A stretch of DNA of 64,000 bases from Trebonia sp963822615 (GTDB lineage: Bacteria; Actinomycetota; Actinomycetes; Streptosporangiales; Streptosporangiaceae): assembly GCA_963822615.1 (NCBI GenBank), contig CAWGIM010000006.1, positions 186,001 through 250,000 of the forward strand, written 5' to 3'. The notes beneath the pieces were generated by a model. The model worked only from the letters and a program-made list of their open reading frames with translations, did not search any database and was not told where the DNA came from. Positions within the stretch are counted from its first letter, which is position 1, and every line of letters starts with the position of its first letter. The position numbers and the translations under genes are program-made. Below are positions 34,834-44,315 of this stretch, piece after piece.

Positions 34834-36290
34834 TCGGTGTGCCGGTCGAGGAACTCGTAGATGTCGACGTCGTCCACGCCGGGGAAGGCGCCCGACGGGA
34901 GCACCGACAGCACGTGCGAGTGCGCGCGGGCAGACGGCCAGGCCATGCCCTCCCAGCGCTCGGACAGCACGGCGGGCGCGCGCTGGCAGCAGTCGCCGTC
35001 CGGGCAGCGGGACCGGGTGCGGGTGGTCGACTCGCGGCCGCGGAACCAGCGGGAGTGGTCGAACGGCACCCCGAGGGTGATGGCGTAGCCCGCCTCGCCG
35101 GCCGTCTGGTCTAGCTGCGCGACGCAGAAGTAGGTGCCGGCCGGCGTGTCGGAGTACTGGTAATGGGGCGAGTAGCGGTCCTCGGCCGCGAACACCTGGC
35201 GGCCCGACCACTGGCGGCACATCCGCTGGCCCTCGATCGCGCCGGTGCTGTCGGCCGGGAACACCACCCCGTCGTTCTGGTACGCCTTGTAGATCACGCC
35301 GCTGGCGTCGTTCTTGACGAAGTGGCAGGGCACCCCGAGGTGGTAGGTGGCCAGGTTGGTGACCCGGTGGGCGGCCATCTCGTAGGACACTGAGAACACG
35401 TCGACCAGGTCCTCGACCGCCAGGTCGCGCCGGTCCTTGGCGGCCCGCAGGAACGGCACCGCGGTCCGCTCGGGCAGCAGCATCGCGGCCGCGAAGTAGT
35501 TCGCCTCCACCCGCTGGCGCAGGAAGTCGGCGAAGTCCCTGGGCGTGCCGTGGCCCAGCAGGAAGTGGCCGAGTGACTGCAGGATGACCGCCCGCGGCGA
35601 GTGGCCGCCGACCGGCTCCTGCTTCAGGTAGATGCGGCGGGCCCGCAGGTCGGTGAGCGAGCGGACCGAGCGCGGCAGGTCGGCCGCGAACCGGACCGAG
35701 AAGCCGTGCCTGGCCACCACCGCCAGCAGCACGCCCTGGGACAGCGCGCCGCCGTCGTAGTCGGCCCGCAGCAGCGCGTCCGCCGCCGCCTGCTCGATCT
35801 CGGCGAAGTAGTTGTCGCGCTCGCGCTGCGACGCGCGCAGGGCCGCGTTGGCCGCCCGCGCCTCCTCCGGGGTGGCGGTCGGCTTGGCCCGCTGCGCCCG
35901 CAGCTCCCCCGCCAGGGCGACCAGGTGCTCGAGCACGTCGGTCGGCACCCGGGAGCCGACCCGCAGCTCGGGCAGGCCGAGGGCGGCGTAGGAGGGATCT
36001 CGCTGGGCCTGCTCGATGCTGATCTCCAGCTGCGCCCGGCGGCTCGGCGGCTGCTTCTTCAGCAGCTCGGAGACGGGCACGCCGAGTGCCCCGGCGAGCT
36101 GCTCGACCAGCGACAAGCGCGGCTCGCGCTTGCCGTTCTCGATCAGCGACAGCACCGACGGGGTACGGCCGACCTTCAGTCCGAGGTCGGCGAGGGTCAG
36201 CCCCTTGGCCCGCCGCGCATGGCGGAGCCGCTGACCGAACATTGCAAGGTCTAGACCTTCGGTCTCGACCAATTTCTGTGGTTCTTGCAT
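34830..36290 (-). CDS. ramB: RamB-like XRE regulator with IrrE/ImmA-like domain
   Basis: A 486-residue regulator. The N-terminal helix-turn-helix (FGQRLRHARRAKGLTLADLG ... PSVLSLIENGKREP, residues 18-58) is followed by the IrrE/ImmA-like region (VILQSLGHFLLGHGTPRDF, VEANYFAAAMLLPE near 267). A C-terminal domain of short-chain fatty-acyl regulators carries CPDGDCCQ. The HExxH site is degenerate (SLGHFLLGH), as is usual for RamB-type proteins. It is divergent from aceA, the classic target of RamB in actinobacteria, so it probably controls the glyoxylate shunt according to acetate or propionate supply. ATG 36290. Confidence 0.85.
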   Translation of the reverse strand: MQEPQKLVETEGLDLAMFGQRLRHARRAKGLTLADLGLKVGRTPSVLSLIENGKREPRLSLVEQLAGALGVPVSELLKKQPPSRRAQLEISIEQAQRDPSYAALGLPELRVGSRVPTDVLEHLVALAGELRAQRAKPTATPEEARAANAALRASQRERDNYFAEIEQAAADALLRADYDGGALSQGVLLAVVARHGFSVRFAADLPRSVRSLTDLRARRIYLKQEPVGGHSPRAVILQSLGHFLLGHGTPRDFADFLRQRVEANYFAAAMLLPERTAVPFLRAAKDRRDLAVEDLVDVFSVSYEMAAHRVTNLATYHLGVPCHFVKNDASGVIYKAYQNDGVVFPADSTGAIEGQRMCRQWSGRQVFAAEDRYSPHYQYSDTPAGTYFCVAQLDQTAGEAGYAITLGVPFDHSRWFRGRESTTRTRSRCPDGDCCQRAPAVLSERWEGMAWPSARAHSHVLSVLPSGAFPGVDDVDIYEFLDRHTD

Positions 36291-36381
36291 CAGTAAAAAA
36301 GTGTAACACGCACCCGTTCGGATAAATCTTGAACTTTTTGACGGACTTAGGTCCTGGGCTGGCCGGGGTCGGCTGACGCAC

Positions 36382-36415
36382 CGTGGGAGTACACCCGGCG
36401 TGGGAGTACACCCAG
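36382..36415. promoter_or_regulatory. 17-bp tandem repeat in the ramB-aceA intergenic region
   Basis: CGTGGGAGTACACCCGG (36382-36398) is followed directly by a second copy differing at one base (36399-36415). The arrangement, 49 bases before the aceA start between divergent regulator and target genes, is typical of tandem operator sites. Each unit contains the partial dyad GGGAGTACACCC. Function is inferred. Confidence 0.55.
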
Positions 36416-36463
36416 CTCAGGGGGCGACCCGCGACGGGCCGCAGGCGAGGGAAAGGCATATTC

Positions 36464-37759
36464 ATGGAAACGATCAGCCAGCAGGCGGCCAATCTGCGCA
36501 AGGCGTGGGAGACCGACCAGCGCTGGGACGCGATCCAGCGCGACTACACCGCCGAGGACGTGATCCGGCTGCGCGGCTCGCTCGTCGAGGAGCACACGCT
36601 GGCCAGGCGCGGCGCCGAGCGGCTGTGGGAGCAGCTGCACTCGGCGGACGCGGTGCGGGCGCTCGGCGCCATCACCGGCAACCAGGCGGTGCAGATGGTG
36701 AAGGCGGGGCTGCAGGCCATCTACCTGTCGGGCTGGCAGGTCGCGGCCGACGGCAACCTGGCCGCCCAGACCTACCCTGACCAGTCGCTCTACCCGGCCA
36801 ACTCGGTACCGCAGATGGTGCGGCGGATCAACAACGCCATGCTCCGCGCGGACCAGATTGCCTGGTCGGAGCGGTCGGTCGAGAGCACCGCGCCCCGGCC
36901 CCAGTCGGTCGTGCCGATCGTGGCGGACGCGGAGGCCGGCTTCGGCGGCGTGCTGAACGCGTTCGAGCTGATGAAGGCGATGATCGAGGCGGGCGCGGCC
37001 GGCGTGCACTTCGAGGACCAGCTCTCCTCGGAGAAGAAGTGCGGCCACCTCGGCGGGAAGGTCCTCATCCCGACCGGGCAGCACGTCAAGACGCTGACCG
37101 CGGCCCGGCTGGCGGCCGACGTGCTGAACGTCCCGTCCCTGGTCATCGCGCGGACCGACGCCCAGGCGGCGTCACTGCTGACCACCGACGTGGACGAGCG
37201 CGACCGGCAGTTCGTCACCGGCGAGCGGACCGCCGAGGGGTTCTACCGGGTCAAGAACGGGATCGAGCCGTGCATCGCCCGCGGGCTGGCCTACGCGCCC
37301 TACTCCGAGCTGCTGTGGATGGAGACGTCCCTGCCCGACCTGGAGGTGGCGCGGCAGTTCGCCGAGGCGATCAAGGCGCAGTACCCGGACCAGATGCTGG
37401 CCTACAACTGCTCGCCGTCCTTTAACTGGCGGGCCCACCTGGACGAGGCCACCATCGCCAAGTTCCAGAAGGAGCTGGCGGCGATGGGCTACCGGTTCCA
37501 GTTCATCACCCTGGCCGGCTTCCACGCGCTCAACGAGTCGATGTTCAACCTGGCCTACGGCTACGCCCGGGACGACATGTCGGCCTACGTGAAGCTGCAG
37601 GAGTCCGAGTTCGCGCTCGAGGACCGCGGCTACACCGCCACCCGCCACCAGCGGGAGGCCGGGACCGGGTACTTCGACCTGGTCGCGCAGGCGATCTCGC
37701 CCGACTCGGAGACGGTGGCGCTGGCCGGGTCGACCGAGAAGGAGCAGTTCGCGGCATAA
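36464..37759 (+). CDS. aceA: Isocitrate lyase
   Basis: A 431-residue enzyme splitting isocitrate to glyoxylate and succinate. The catalytic loop KKCGHLGGK is at 191-199 (Cys193), VADAEAGFGG at 153-162 and FEDQLSSEKKCGH follow family order, and YNCSPSFNW supplies substrate contacts. The length matches actinobacterial type I enzymes. ATG 36464 is preceded by the purine-rich GAGGGAAAGG. It is divergent from ramB and followed by a hairpin terminator. Malate synthase is not in the window; glyoxylate could also enter the Hyi/glycerate route. Confidence 0.95.
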   Translation: METISQQAANLRKAWETDQRWDAIQRDYTAEDVIRLRGSLVEEHTLARRGAERLWEQLHSADAVRALGAITGNQAVQMVKAGLQAIYLSGWQVAADGNLAAQTYPDQSLYPANSVPQMVRRINNAMLRADQIAWSERSVESTAPRPQSVVPIVADAEAGFGGVLNAFELMKAMIEAGAAGVHFEDQLSSEKKCGHLGGKVLIPTGQHVKTLTAARLAADVLNVPSLVIARTDAQAASLLTTDVDERDRQFVTGERTAEGFYRVKNGIEPCIARGLAYAPYSELLWMETSLPDLEVARQFAEAIKAQYPDQMLAYNCSPSFNWRAHLDEATIAKFQKELAAMGYRFQFITLAGFHALNESMFNLAYGYARDDMSAYVKLQESEFALEDRGYTATRHQREAGTGYFDLVAQAISPDSETVALAGSTEKEQFAA

Positions 37760-37770
37760 CCCGCTCCGTT

Positions 37771-37798
37771 CGCGGGCCCGCGATGAAGCGGGTCCGCG
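37771..37798. terminator. Hairpin between aceA and a convergent gene
   Basis: CGCGGGCCCGC (37771-37781) pairs with GCGGGTCCGCG (37788-37798), 11 bp with one G-T pair and a 6-base loop. Confidence 0.7.
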
Positions 37799-37809
37799 GG
37801 ATCCGGCGG

Positions 37810-38410
37810 TCAGCGCCCCGGGTCGCCGCTGGTCTCCGGGTAGGGCGCGGTGCTGGCCTCGTCGGGCAGCCGCTCGTCGGAGAACAGGGAAAAGCCGGCT
37901 GCCCGGCTCCCCGGCCAGGCCCGCTCCGCCCAGCCCGGCTTCGGCCCGCGGCCCGGTCCAGGCCGGGCGCGGTGACCGCCAGCGGGACGGGACGAACAGC
38001 GGCACCGCCAGGGCCAGGCCGGCCGCGCCGAGCACGCCGTTCATCAGCATGGCCTCGAAGCCGGCCCCGAACGCCTCGTGCCGCAGCGGTATGTAGTGCA
38101 CCGCCTGGCGCACGCTGAGCCCGTAGCCCGCCGTCCAGGCGATCAGCGCGAGCCCGGGCAGCCCGGGGGCGAGCGGCGAGACCCGGCGCAGCGCGACCAG
38201 CAGGCCCGCCAGCAGCGCGGTGGCGGCGAGGGCGGTGAACGCCCACAGCGCGGTCCGGTCGTGCAGCAGCTCGCCGCCGCCGGCCGGCAGGGTGGAGACG
38301 GCGCCGTTGATCACCGGGATGCGCAGCAGCCGCAGGTAGCCCCAGCCGCCGGCGAAGAACACCGCCAGCGACAGCGCGCCGGCCAGCCCGATCCCGTACA
38401 GATGACGCAT
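37810..38410 (-). pseudogene. Four-TM membrane protein, probable frameshift near 3' end
   Basis: From ATG 38410 (GGGAGG 8 bases upstream) the frame codes MRHLYGIGLAGALSLAVF and four hydrophobic segments over about 150 residues, recalling DUF998-like membrane proteins. After PLFVPSRW the same frame runs on through Arg-rich nonsense and antisense of aceA without a natural end. In a neighbouring frame the sequence GFSLFSDERLPDEAST and a stop at 37810 give a plausible acidic cytosolic tail. A one- or two-base indel somewhere between about 37840 and 37990 is therefore suspected. Function unknown. Confidence 0.5.
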
Positions 38411-38541
38411 TTCACTCGCCTCCCGGGCCATAGTGCCCCGGCCGCCCAGCCGGGCGCAGCGAAAACGGTACTTGACCGGCATACCTGAGAGCCGGCTGAG
38501 AGGGCCGGAGGCTCATCCGAGCTGGCCGCTATCCTTGGCGC

Positions 38542-40989
38542 GTGCGCGTTGATGACATTTTCCGGGCGATCGGTAAGTTCGCCGTTAAGTTCCGTTGGGT
38601 AATACTCATCCTTTGGATCGTGGCTGCCGCGGCGATACCGAAGGCGCTGCCGTCACTGGCCAGCGTGACCCAGGGTAACAACAGCGCCTTCCTGCCGGCC
38701 AGCGCGCCGAGTGAGAAGGCGACCGAGCTGGCCGCGCCGCTCGGGGTGTCGCTGTCGGTGACCCCGGTGCCGGTGATCGCCGCCGTCAGCACCGGCTCGC
38801 TGACCCCCGCCGACCAGGCCTGGGTCACCTCGGTGCAGGGTGACCTGGCCAAGGTGAAGACGGTCACCAAGGTGCGCGACCTGGGCCAGTCGGCGGTGCC
38901 CGGCCCGAACGGCGTCGCCGGGCAGGCGGTCCAGCTGCAGGTGCTGTCCAATGTGAACAACGGCGACCAGGGGGCAATGACCGACCTGGTCAAGCAGCTG
39001 CGCGCGGCGATCACCGCCTCGCACCCGCCGGCCGGCCTGCAGGTTCACCTGGCCGGGCAGATCGCGATCAACGTCGACCAGCAGGGCCAGTCGGGTAAGA
39101 CCGGTAACCAGGTGCAGGGCGCGTCTTTCGTTGTCATCCTGATCCTGCTGCTGCTCATCTTCCGCTCGCTGCTGGCACCGGTGATCACCCTCGTCCCGCC
39201 CCTGCTGTCGGTCTTCATCGCCGGGCCGATCATCGCCGAGCTGGCCAACCACGGGCTGAAGGTGTCGCAGCTGTCGCAGCTGCTGCTGATCGTGCTGGTG
39301 CTCGGCGCGGGCACCGACTACGGCCTGTTCCTGGTGTTCCGGGTACGTGAACGGCTGCGGCTTGGCGACTCCTCCCAGGAGGCGGTGGTCAACGCGCTGA
39401 CCAAGGTCGGCGAGTCCATCACGTTCTCCGCCTTCACGGTCATCGCGGCGCTGCTCTCGCTGCTGTTCGCCACCTTCCAGATCTACTCCAACCTGGGGAT
39501 CCCGCTCGCCATCGGCATCGGCGTGATGCTGCTGGCCGGGCTGACCCTGCTGCCCGCACTGCTGGCGATCTTCGGCAAGGCCGCGTTCTGGCCGTCCAAG
39601 CAGCGAGCGGGGTCGGAGACGAGCGGGCTGTGGGGCCGGTTCGCCACCCGGATCGTGAAGCGGCCCGGCGTCGCCCTCGCCATCGGCGTGGTGGTGTTCG
39701 GCGCGCTGTCGGCCGCGGTGACCGGCTATGAGAGCGCCGGCTTCGGCGGCACCATCTCGGCCCCGTCCGGCACCGACTCGGCGGCCGGCACCAACCTGCT
39801 CAACAAGTACTTCCCGGCTACCTCGGCCAACCCGACCAACCTGGTGTACAAGCTGTCCACCCCGGCCTGGGACAACGCGCCGGCCATCGCCGCCGCCACC
39901 GCCCAGCTGCAGAAGTCGCCCGAGTTCACCGGGGTGACCGGACCGCTCAACCCGGTCGGCGTGACTGGCTTCACCGCGACCCAGTACCAGCAGCTGCACG
40001 CGCTGCTCGGCAGCGGGACGCTGCCGGCCACCGCGCCGGCCGAGCCGGCCGCGGCCAGCGCGGCCGGGATCTCGCCGACGCAGTGGGCCCAGGCCTACCA
40101 GCTGTACCGGGCGACCCAGCAGTTCGTGTCGGCCGACGGGAAGACGATCCAGTTCGAGACCTCGCTGAAGGCGGGCGACCCGTCCACCACCGCCGCCCTC
40201 AGCGCGGTGCCCGGCGTTCGCACGGCCGCCGAGGCGGTGGTGCCGACGCTGCACGCGACCGATTACGGCGTCACCGGCGAGGCACCAGCGCTGTATGACA
40301 TCAGCTCGATCTCCAACAGCGACCTGGCGCACGTCATCCCGATCGCCATCATCGTCATCGGGGTGCTGCTCGCCCTGGTGATGCGGTCGCTGGTCGCGCC
40401 GCTGTACCTGATCGCGTCGGTGGCGCTGTCCTACTTCGCCGCCCTCGGGCTCGCCGTCCTGGTGTTCATCAAGCTCGGGAACTCCGGCGGCATCACCTTT
40501 ATCCTGCCGTTCCTGTTGTTTATCTTCCTGCTCGCGCTGGGCGAGGATTACAACATCCTGGTCATGACGCGGATCAGGGAGGAGGCGCACCACCTGCCGC
40601 TGCGGGAGGCGGTGGCCAAGGCGCTGAGCGTCACCGGCACCACCGTCACCTCGGCCGGCCTGGTCCTGGCGGGTACCTTCGCGGTGTTCGCGTTCGTCGG
40701 CGGTGGCGGCTCCGGCGGCTCGCAGATCCGCGACGTCGGCGTCGGCCTGGCGGTCGGCGTGGTGATGGACACCTTCGTGGTCCGCACGGTCCTGGTGCCG
40801 TGCACGGTGGTCCTGCTCGGCCGGTGGAACTGGTGGCCGTCGAAGGTGACGGTCGACTCGCCGCCCGACACGGTGGGGGCGAGCGCCGACTCACTCGGGC
40901 TCAGCTCGCCGGACGATGCCACGGACGGCGGCCCGGACGGCGGCCCCGCTAGCACCGACGACGACAGCGAGTCACGCAGAAAATCCTGA
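38542..40989 (+). CDS. MMPL-family RND transporter
   Basis: An 815-residue transporter with the two-fold repeat of MMPL proteins. Each half has one helix, a large extracytoplasmic domain and a bundle of five to six helices. The charged residues of the proton relay are in GAGTDYGLFLVFR (about 266) in the first half and LGEDYNILVMTR (about 672) in the second. The C-terminal tail is acidic (PDDATDGGPDGG). GTG 38542. Candidate cargo is a lipid or siderophore-like molecule; no cargo-synthesis genes lie beside it, so specificity is unknown. A strong terminator follows. Confidence 0.9.
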   Translation: MRVDDIFRAIGKFAVKFRWVILILWIVAAAAIPKALPSLASVTQGNNSAFLPASAPSEKATELAAPLGVSLSVTPVPVIAAVSTGSLTPADQAWVTSVQGDLAKVKTVTKVRDLGQSAVPGPNGVAGQAVQLQVLSNVNNGDQGAMTDLVKQLRAAITASHPPAGLQVHLAGQIAINVDQQGQSGKTGNQVQGASFVVILILLLLIFRSLLAPVITLVPPLLSVFIAGPIIAELANHGLKVSQLSQLLLIVLVLGAGTDYGLFLVFRVRERLRLGDSSQEAVVNALTKVGESITFSAFTVIAALLSLLFATFQIYSNLGIPLAIGIGVMLLAGLTLLPALLAIFGKAAFWPSKQRAGSETSGLWGRFATRIVKRPGVALAIGVVVFGALSAAVTGYESAGFGGTISAPSGTDSAAGTNLLNKYFPATSANPTNLVYKLSTPAWDNAPAIAAATAQLQKSPEFTGVTGPLNPVGVTGFTATQYQQLHALLGSGTLPATAPAEPAAASAAGISPTQWAQAYQLYRATQQFVSADGKTIQFETSLKAGDPSTTAALSAVPGVRTAAEAVVPTLHATDYGVTGEAPALYDISSISNSDLAHVIPIAIIVIGVLLALVMRSLVAPLYLIASVALSYFAALGLAVLVFIKLGNSGGITFILPFLLFIFLLALGEDYNILVMTRIREEAHHLPLREAVAKALSVTGTTVTSAGLVLAGTFAVFAFVGGGGSGGSQIRDVGVGLAVGVVMDTFVVRTVLVPCTVVLLGRWNWWPSKVTVDSPPDTVGASADSLGLSSPDDATDGGPDGGPASTDDDSESRRKS

Positions 40990-41002
40990 ACGTAACCGCA
41001 TT

Positions 41003-41070
41003 GCACCCCGCCCGCAGGCTGGGACATGGTAAATGCCACCATGTTCTGGCGGACATGCCGGGCGGGGTGC
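41003..41070 (+). terminator. Rho-independent terminator with nested hairpin
   Basis: GCACCCCGCCCG (41003-41014) pairs with CGGGCGGGGTGC (41059-41070), and TTTTCTTCT follows. The 44-base interior carries its own stem ACATGGT/ACCATGT. It is located just after the MMPL gene. Confidence 0.88.
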
Positions 41071-41178
41071 TTTTCTTCTGGCACGCTGAACGAAAGACTC
41101 TTGGCCAAAGTATGTGCCCCGAGGGCAGGCAAGATACCAGGACGGCGCGCGCCCTTGGGGCAGGGGAAGGGATCGGCG

Positions 41179-43287
41179 ATGCAAGAACTGCGCTTCGTCG
41201 CGGTCAGCGAAGACGGCAGTTACGCTGTCCTCGCCGTCCCGGGGCGGAGCGGGCGGTACATTCTGCCGATCGACGAGCGACTACGGGCGGTCGCTCAAGG
41301 CCAGACCTCCCGGCTCGCCCAGTACGAGATCGAAGTGGAGAGTCCGTTGCGACCCAAGGAGATCCAGGCACGAATCCGCGCCGGCGAGACGGCCGAGGAG
41401 ATCGCGGATGCCGCTGGCATCCCGGTTGAGCGCGTGCGCTGGTTCGAGGGCCCCGTCCTCGCGGAGCGCGCCTACATCGCCCAGCAGGCACAGACCGGCT
41501 CGGTGCGGCGCGCGGGCGACTCCTCGGGACCAGGTCCGCGGCTGGGCGACATCGTCACCGAGCGGCTCTCGGCGGCCGGCACCGACCCGGCCGACGGCCA
41601 GTGGGACTCCCGCAAGCGCGGTGACGGCAACTGGCAGGTCGCGCTTACCTTCCCGTCCGGCGGCCGGCTGCACGTCGCCGAGTGGGTGTTCGACCCGCGC
41701 CGCCGCCACGTGATGCCGGATGACGACAACGCCGCCCGCCTGTCGCTGCCGGAGTCGGAACTGCCGCCCGAGCCGGTGTCACTGCCGGGCGAGGCGACCG
41801 TCACCCCGATCGCGTCGCGCCTCGGCGCGGCGGCCGGCATGGGCGGCGGCGGGTACGCCGACGTGCCCGGCTCGGCTGGCGTCCACGGTTCCCCCGGCGG
41901 CTCGCGGTACCGGCCCGAGCGGTCGGTCATCCCCGACCGGTCCCTCGGCGCCGAGCGGTCACTGGTCGACCGTCCCGGCCTGCCTGACCGTAACGGGACG
42001 CACGCACCGGCCGGGTATCCCGCTGCGCCGACGCCCGCGCCGGCCGCCGCGCCCGCGCCTGCCGCGCCGATGCCGCCGGCCGCCGGGCTGCCGCCGGCCG
42101 CCGCGCGCCCCGGCCAGTCGCACCGGCCGGCCCCGCGCGACTTCGTGGAATTCCCCGAGTCGGCCCCCTACCGGGTCCCCGAGCACCAGGCACCGAACGC
42201 GGACCGCTACCGCGACCCAGCCGCCTACGGCACCACCGACACCCGGCCGGCCGCGTACCAGACGGTCGCGCCCGCCGGGCCGGCGCCGGCCGCACCCGCG
42301 CCGATGCCGCCCGCACCACCCGCACCTCCCGCGACGACGGTGCCGGCCGGCGGTTCGGCGGCCGGGGATGCGCCCGCCGCGACGGGCGGTGCTGCTCTTG
42401 ATGAGCCCGAACGGGAGCGCCTTGCTCCGCCCCGCCCGGTTGTCTTCGAGGAGCCCGAGCCCGCCCTCCTGGGCGAGGAGCCGGAGCCGGCCGCGGTCAC
42501 GTCCGGGCGCGGCCCCTCGGCCGAGCCGAGGATCGCGGACCCGGTCGCGGCGGCAACGGAAGTTTCCGCGCCGGCGGAAGCCGCGCCTGAACTAGCCGCC
42601 ACGGACGCGGCTGAGGCCGCACCCGGGCCAGTCGTTGACGCGGTAGCCGAGGCCGAAGCGAAGGCGGCAGCCGAAGCGAAGGCCGCGGCGGAAGCAAAGG
42701 CGGAAGCCGAAGCACGCGCCGCAGCCGAAGCAAAGGCGGCAGCCGAAGCAAAGGCGGCGGCGGAAGCGAAGGCGGAAGCCGAAGCAAAGGCCGCAGCCGA
42801 AGCTCGAGCCGCGGCGGAAGCAAAGGCGGCAGCCGAGGCAGCCGCTGCGGCTGAGGCGCAGGCCGCGGCCGAGTCCGCGGCAGGAGGCGTGACCAAGGCA
42901 GCGTCCGTGGCCAAGGCAGCGGCGATGGCGGCGGAAGAAGCGGCGAGCGCGGCCCCGCCCGAGCGGGCCGTCCCGGCCAGGCCAGCCGCCGCTGCCGGAG
43001 AGTCAGCATCCACCACGCCTGCCGCGGCTCCCGCCGCAGCCACCGAGGCGGCACCCGAACCAAAGAAGGCCGAGGTCGCCATGCCAGTCACCGAGCAGCC
43101 CGCAGCGGCAGCGCTAGCGCCTGAGGCGGTGCCCGCGGGCACCGTCCCCGCGCCCGCGGAGCCCCCGGCTCCCGAGGAGTCGGCGGCCCGCTCGCGTGCA
43201 GGCGCGAAGAAGAACGCTAAGGGCCGCCGGTCTTCCGTCCCGTCCTGGGACGAGATCATGCTGGGCAGCGCCCGCCCGCGCGAGTAA
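41179..43287 (+). CDS. sepH: SepH, septation protein, with long A/E/K repeat region
   Basis: A 702-residue SepH (DUF3071) protein. The N-terminal domain starts MQELRFVAVSEDGSY and contains the helix-turn-helix-like RPKEIQARIRAGETAEEIAD near residue 55, plus FEGPVLAERAYIAQQAQ. The extreme C-terminus SVPSWDEIMLGS is conserved in the family. In between are a Pro/Ala-rich linker and about 75 residues of AEAKAAAEAKA-type repeats (42640-42880) that should form a long charged helix, making this roughly twice the length of the Streptomyces protein. SepH stimulates FtsZ assembly at division sites. ATG 41179 is chosen by homology; the frame upstream is open. Confidence 0.88.
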   Translation: MQELRFVAVSEDGSYAVLAVPGRSGRYILPIDERLRAVAQGQTSRLAQYEIEVESPLRPKEIQARIRAGETAEEIADAAGIPVERVRWFEGPVLAERAYIAQQAQTGSVRRAGDSSGPGPRLGDIVTERLSAAGTDPADGQWDSRKRGDGNWQVALTFPSGGRLHVAEWVFDPRRRHVMPDDDNAARLSLPESELPPEPVSLPGEATVTPIASRLGAAAGMGGGGYADVPGSAGVHGSPGGSRYRPERSVIPDRSLGAERSLVDRPGLPDRNGTHAPAGYPAAPTPAPAAAPAPAAPMPPAAGLPPAAARPGQSHRPAPRDFVEFPESAPYRVPEHQAPNADRYRDPAAYGTTDTRPAAYQTVAPAGPAPAAPAPMPPAPPAPPATTVPAGGSAAGDAPAATGGAALDEPERERLAPPRPVVFEEPEPALLGEEPEPAAVTSGRGPSAEPRIADPVAAATEVSAPAEAAPELAATDAAEAAPGPVVDAVAEAEAKAAAEAKAAAEAKAEAEARAAAEAKAAAEAKAAAEAKAEAEAKAAAEARAAAEAKAAAEAAAAAEAQAAAESAAGGVTKAASVAKAAAMAAEEAASAAPPERAVPARPAAAAGESASTTPAAAPAAATEAAPEPKKAEVAMPVTEQPAAAALAPEAVPAGTVPAPAEPPAPEESAARSRAGAKKNAKGRRSSVPSWDEIMLGSARPRE

Positions 43288-43310
43288 CCGCCAGGGCCGG
43301 GCTCGCTGGG

Positions 43311-44315
43311 TTACCTGAGGGAGAAGCCCCAGTTGAGTACCTTGGCGGAGTCCAGGGCGGCGGCGGCGAAGCCGTTCACGGAGGAGCCGAGGACGTCGCC
43401 GATGAGGGGGCGGCCGCCGCGGACGGCCTCGAACAAGAGGGTGTGGCCGGCCGCGTCGGTGAAGCCGGTCTTGATGCCGACGGCGCCCGGATAGGTCTTG
43501 AGGAAGTAGCTGTCGGTACTGACCGAGATGGCGCTGTGGCCGCCGCCGGCGGGCAGGTTGTAGGCGCGCAGGTCGACGATCGAGCGGAATTCCGGGTAGC
43601 CCATGGCGACTTCGCCCAGCCGGACCAGCTCGACGGCGGTCGAGTAGGTGGATGTCTCGGTCGGGTACGGCAGGCCGTCGGGCGACGTGAAGTGGGTGTG
43701 CGCCAGGCCGAGCCGGGCCGCCTCGGCGTTCATCTTGGCGATGAACGCGGGCAGGCCGGGACCGTAGGCGTTGGCGAGGGTGTAGGCGGCGTCCGCCGCC
43801 GACACCACCATCATCACGTGCAGTAGCTGGTCGGCGGTGAACACCTGGCCGGGGATCAGGCCGGCCGCGTTGGCCTGGTTCCGGGCGACGTAGCCGGTCA
43901 CCGCGGCGGGCACCGCGATCTTCTGGCTGAGCCCGCCCGCCTGCAGGATGACCAGCGCGGTCATCACCTTGGCGATGGAGGCGATCGGCAGCACCGCGTT
44001 CGCGTTGCGCGACCACAGCACCTGGCCGGTGGCGGCGTCGACCAGGATGCCCGCTTTCGCCTTGACCCCGGCCGGGGCGCCGGTGACGGTCAGGCCGGCG
44101 CTAGCGGGGGCGGTCTTCCCCCGCGCGGTGGCCGGCAGGCTCGCGGTGGCCGGCCCGCTCGCGGTGGCCACGGCACCGGAGCCGCTGACCGACGCCGGCG
44201 GGCGCGTCGCGCCCTGGGCGTAGGCGAGGCCGGGTGCGGCCGAGCAGCCCGCTGCCGTCCCGCCCGCGACAAGGATCATCCCCGCGGTCAGCAACCGTGC
44301 CGCCAGTCGGCGCAT
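43311..44315 (-). CDS. D-alanyl-D-alanine carboxypeptidase lipoprotein
   Basis: A 334-residue penicillin-binding protein of the DacA/VanY-S11 type, trimming peptidoglycan stem peptides. A lipobox TAAGC (Cys24) ends the signal peptide. An Ala/Ser/Thr-rich spacer is followed by the S11 domain: S-x-x-K as SIAK (Ser113, Lys116), the second motif as SAAD (Ser172) in place of the usual SGN, and KTG in GIKTGFT near 277. It converges on sepH with 23 bases between the stops. Confidence 0.88.
   Translation of the reverse strand: MRRLAARLLTAGMILVAGGTAAGCSAAPGLAYAQGATRPPASVSGSGAVATASGPATASLPATARGKTAPASAGLTVTGAPAGVKAKAGILVDAATGQVLWSRNANAVLPIASIAKVMTALVILQAGGLSQKIAVPAAVTGYVARNQANAAGLIPGQVFTADQLLHVMMVVSAADAAYTLANAYGPGLPAFIAKMNAEAARLGLAHTHFTSPDGLPYPTETSTYSTAVELVRLGEVAMGYPEFRSIVDLRAYNLPAGGGHSAISVSTDSYFLKTYPGAVGIKTGFTDAAGHTLLFEAVRGGRPLIGDVLGSSVNGFAAAALDSAKVLNWGFSLR

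Noticed and set aside
37172..38000. Long minus-strand frame continuing from the small membrane protein across aceA
   Set aside because: It is antisense to a well-conserved isocitrate lyase, Arg/Gly/Val-rich, and simply reflects lack of stop codons in GC-rich DNA.
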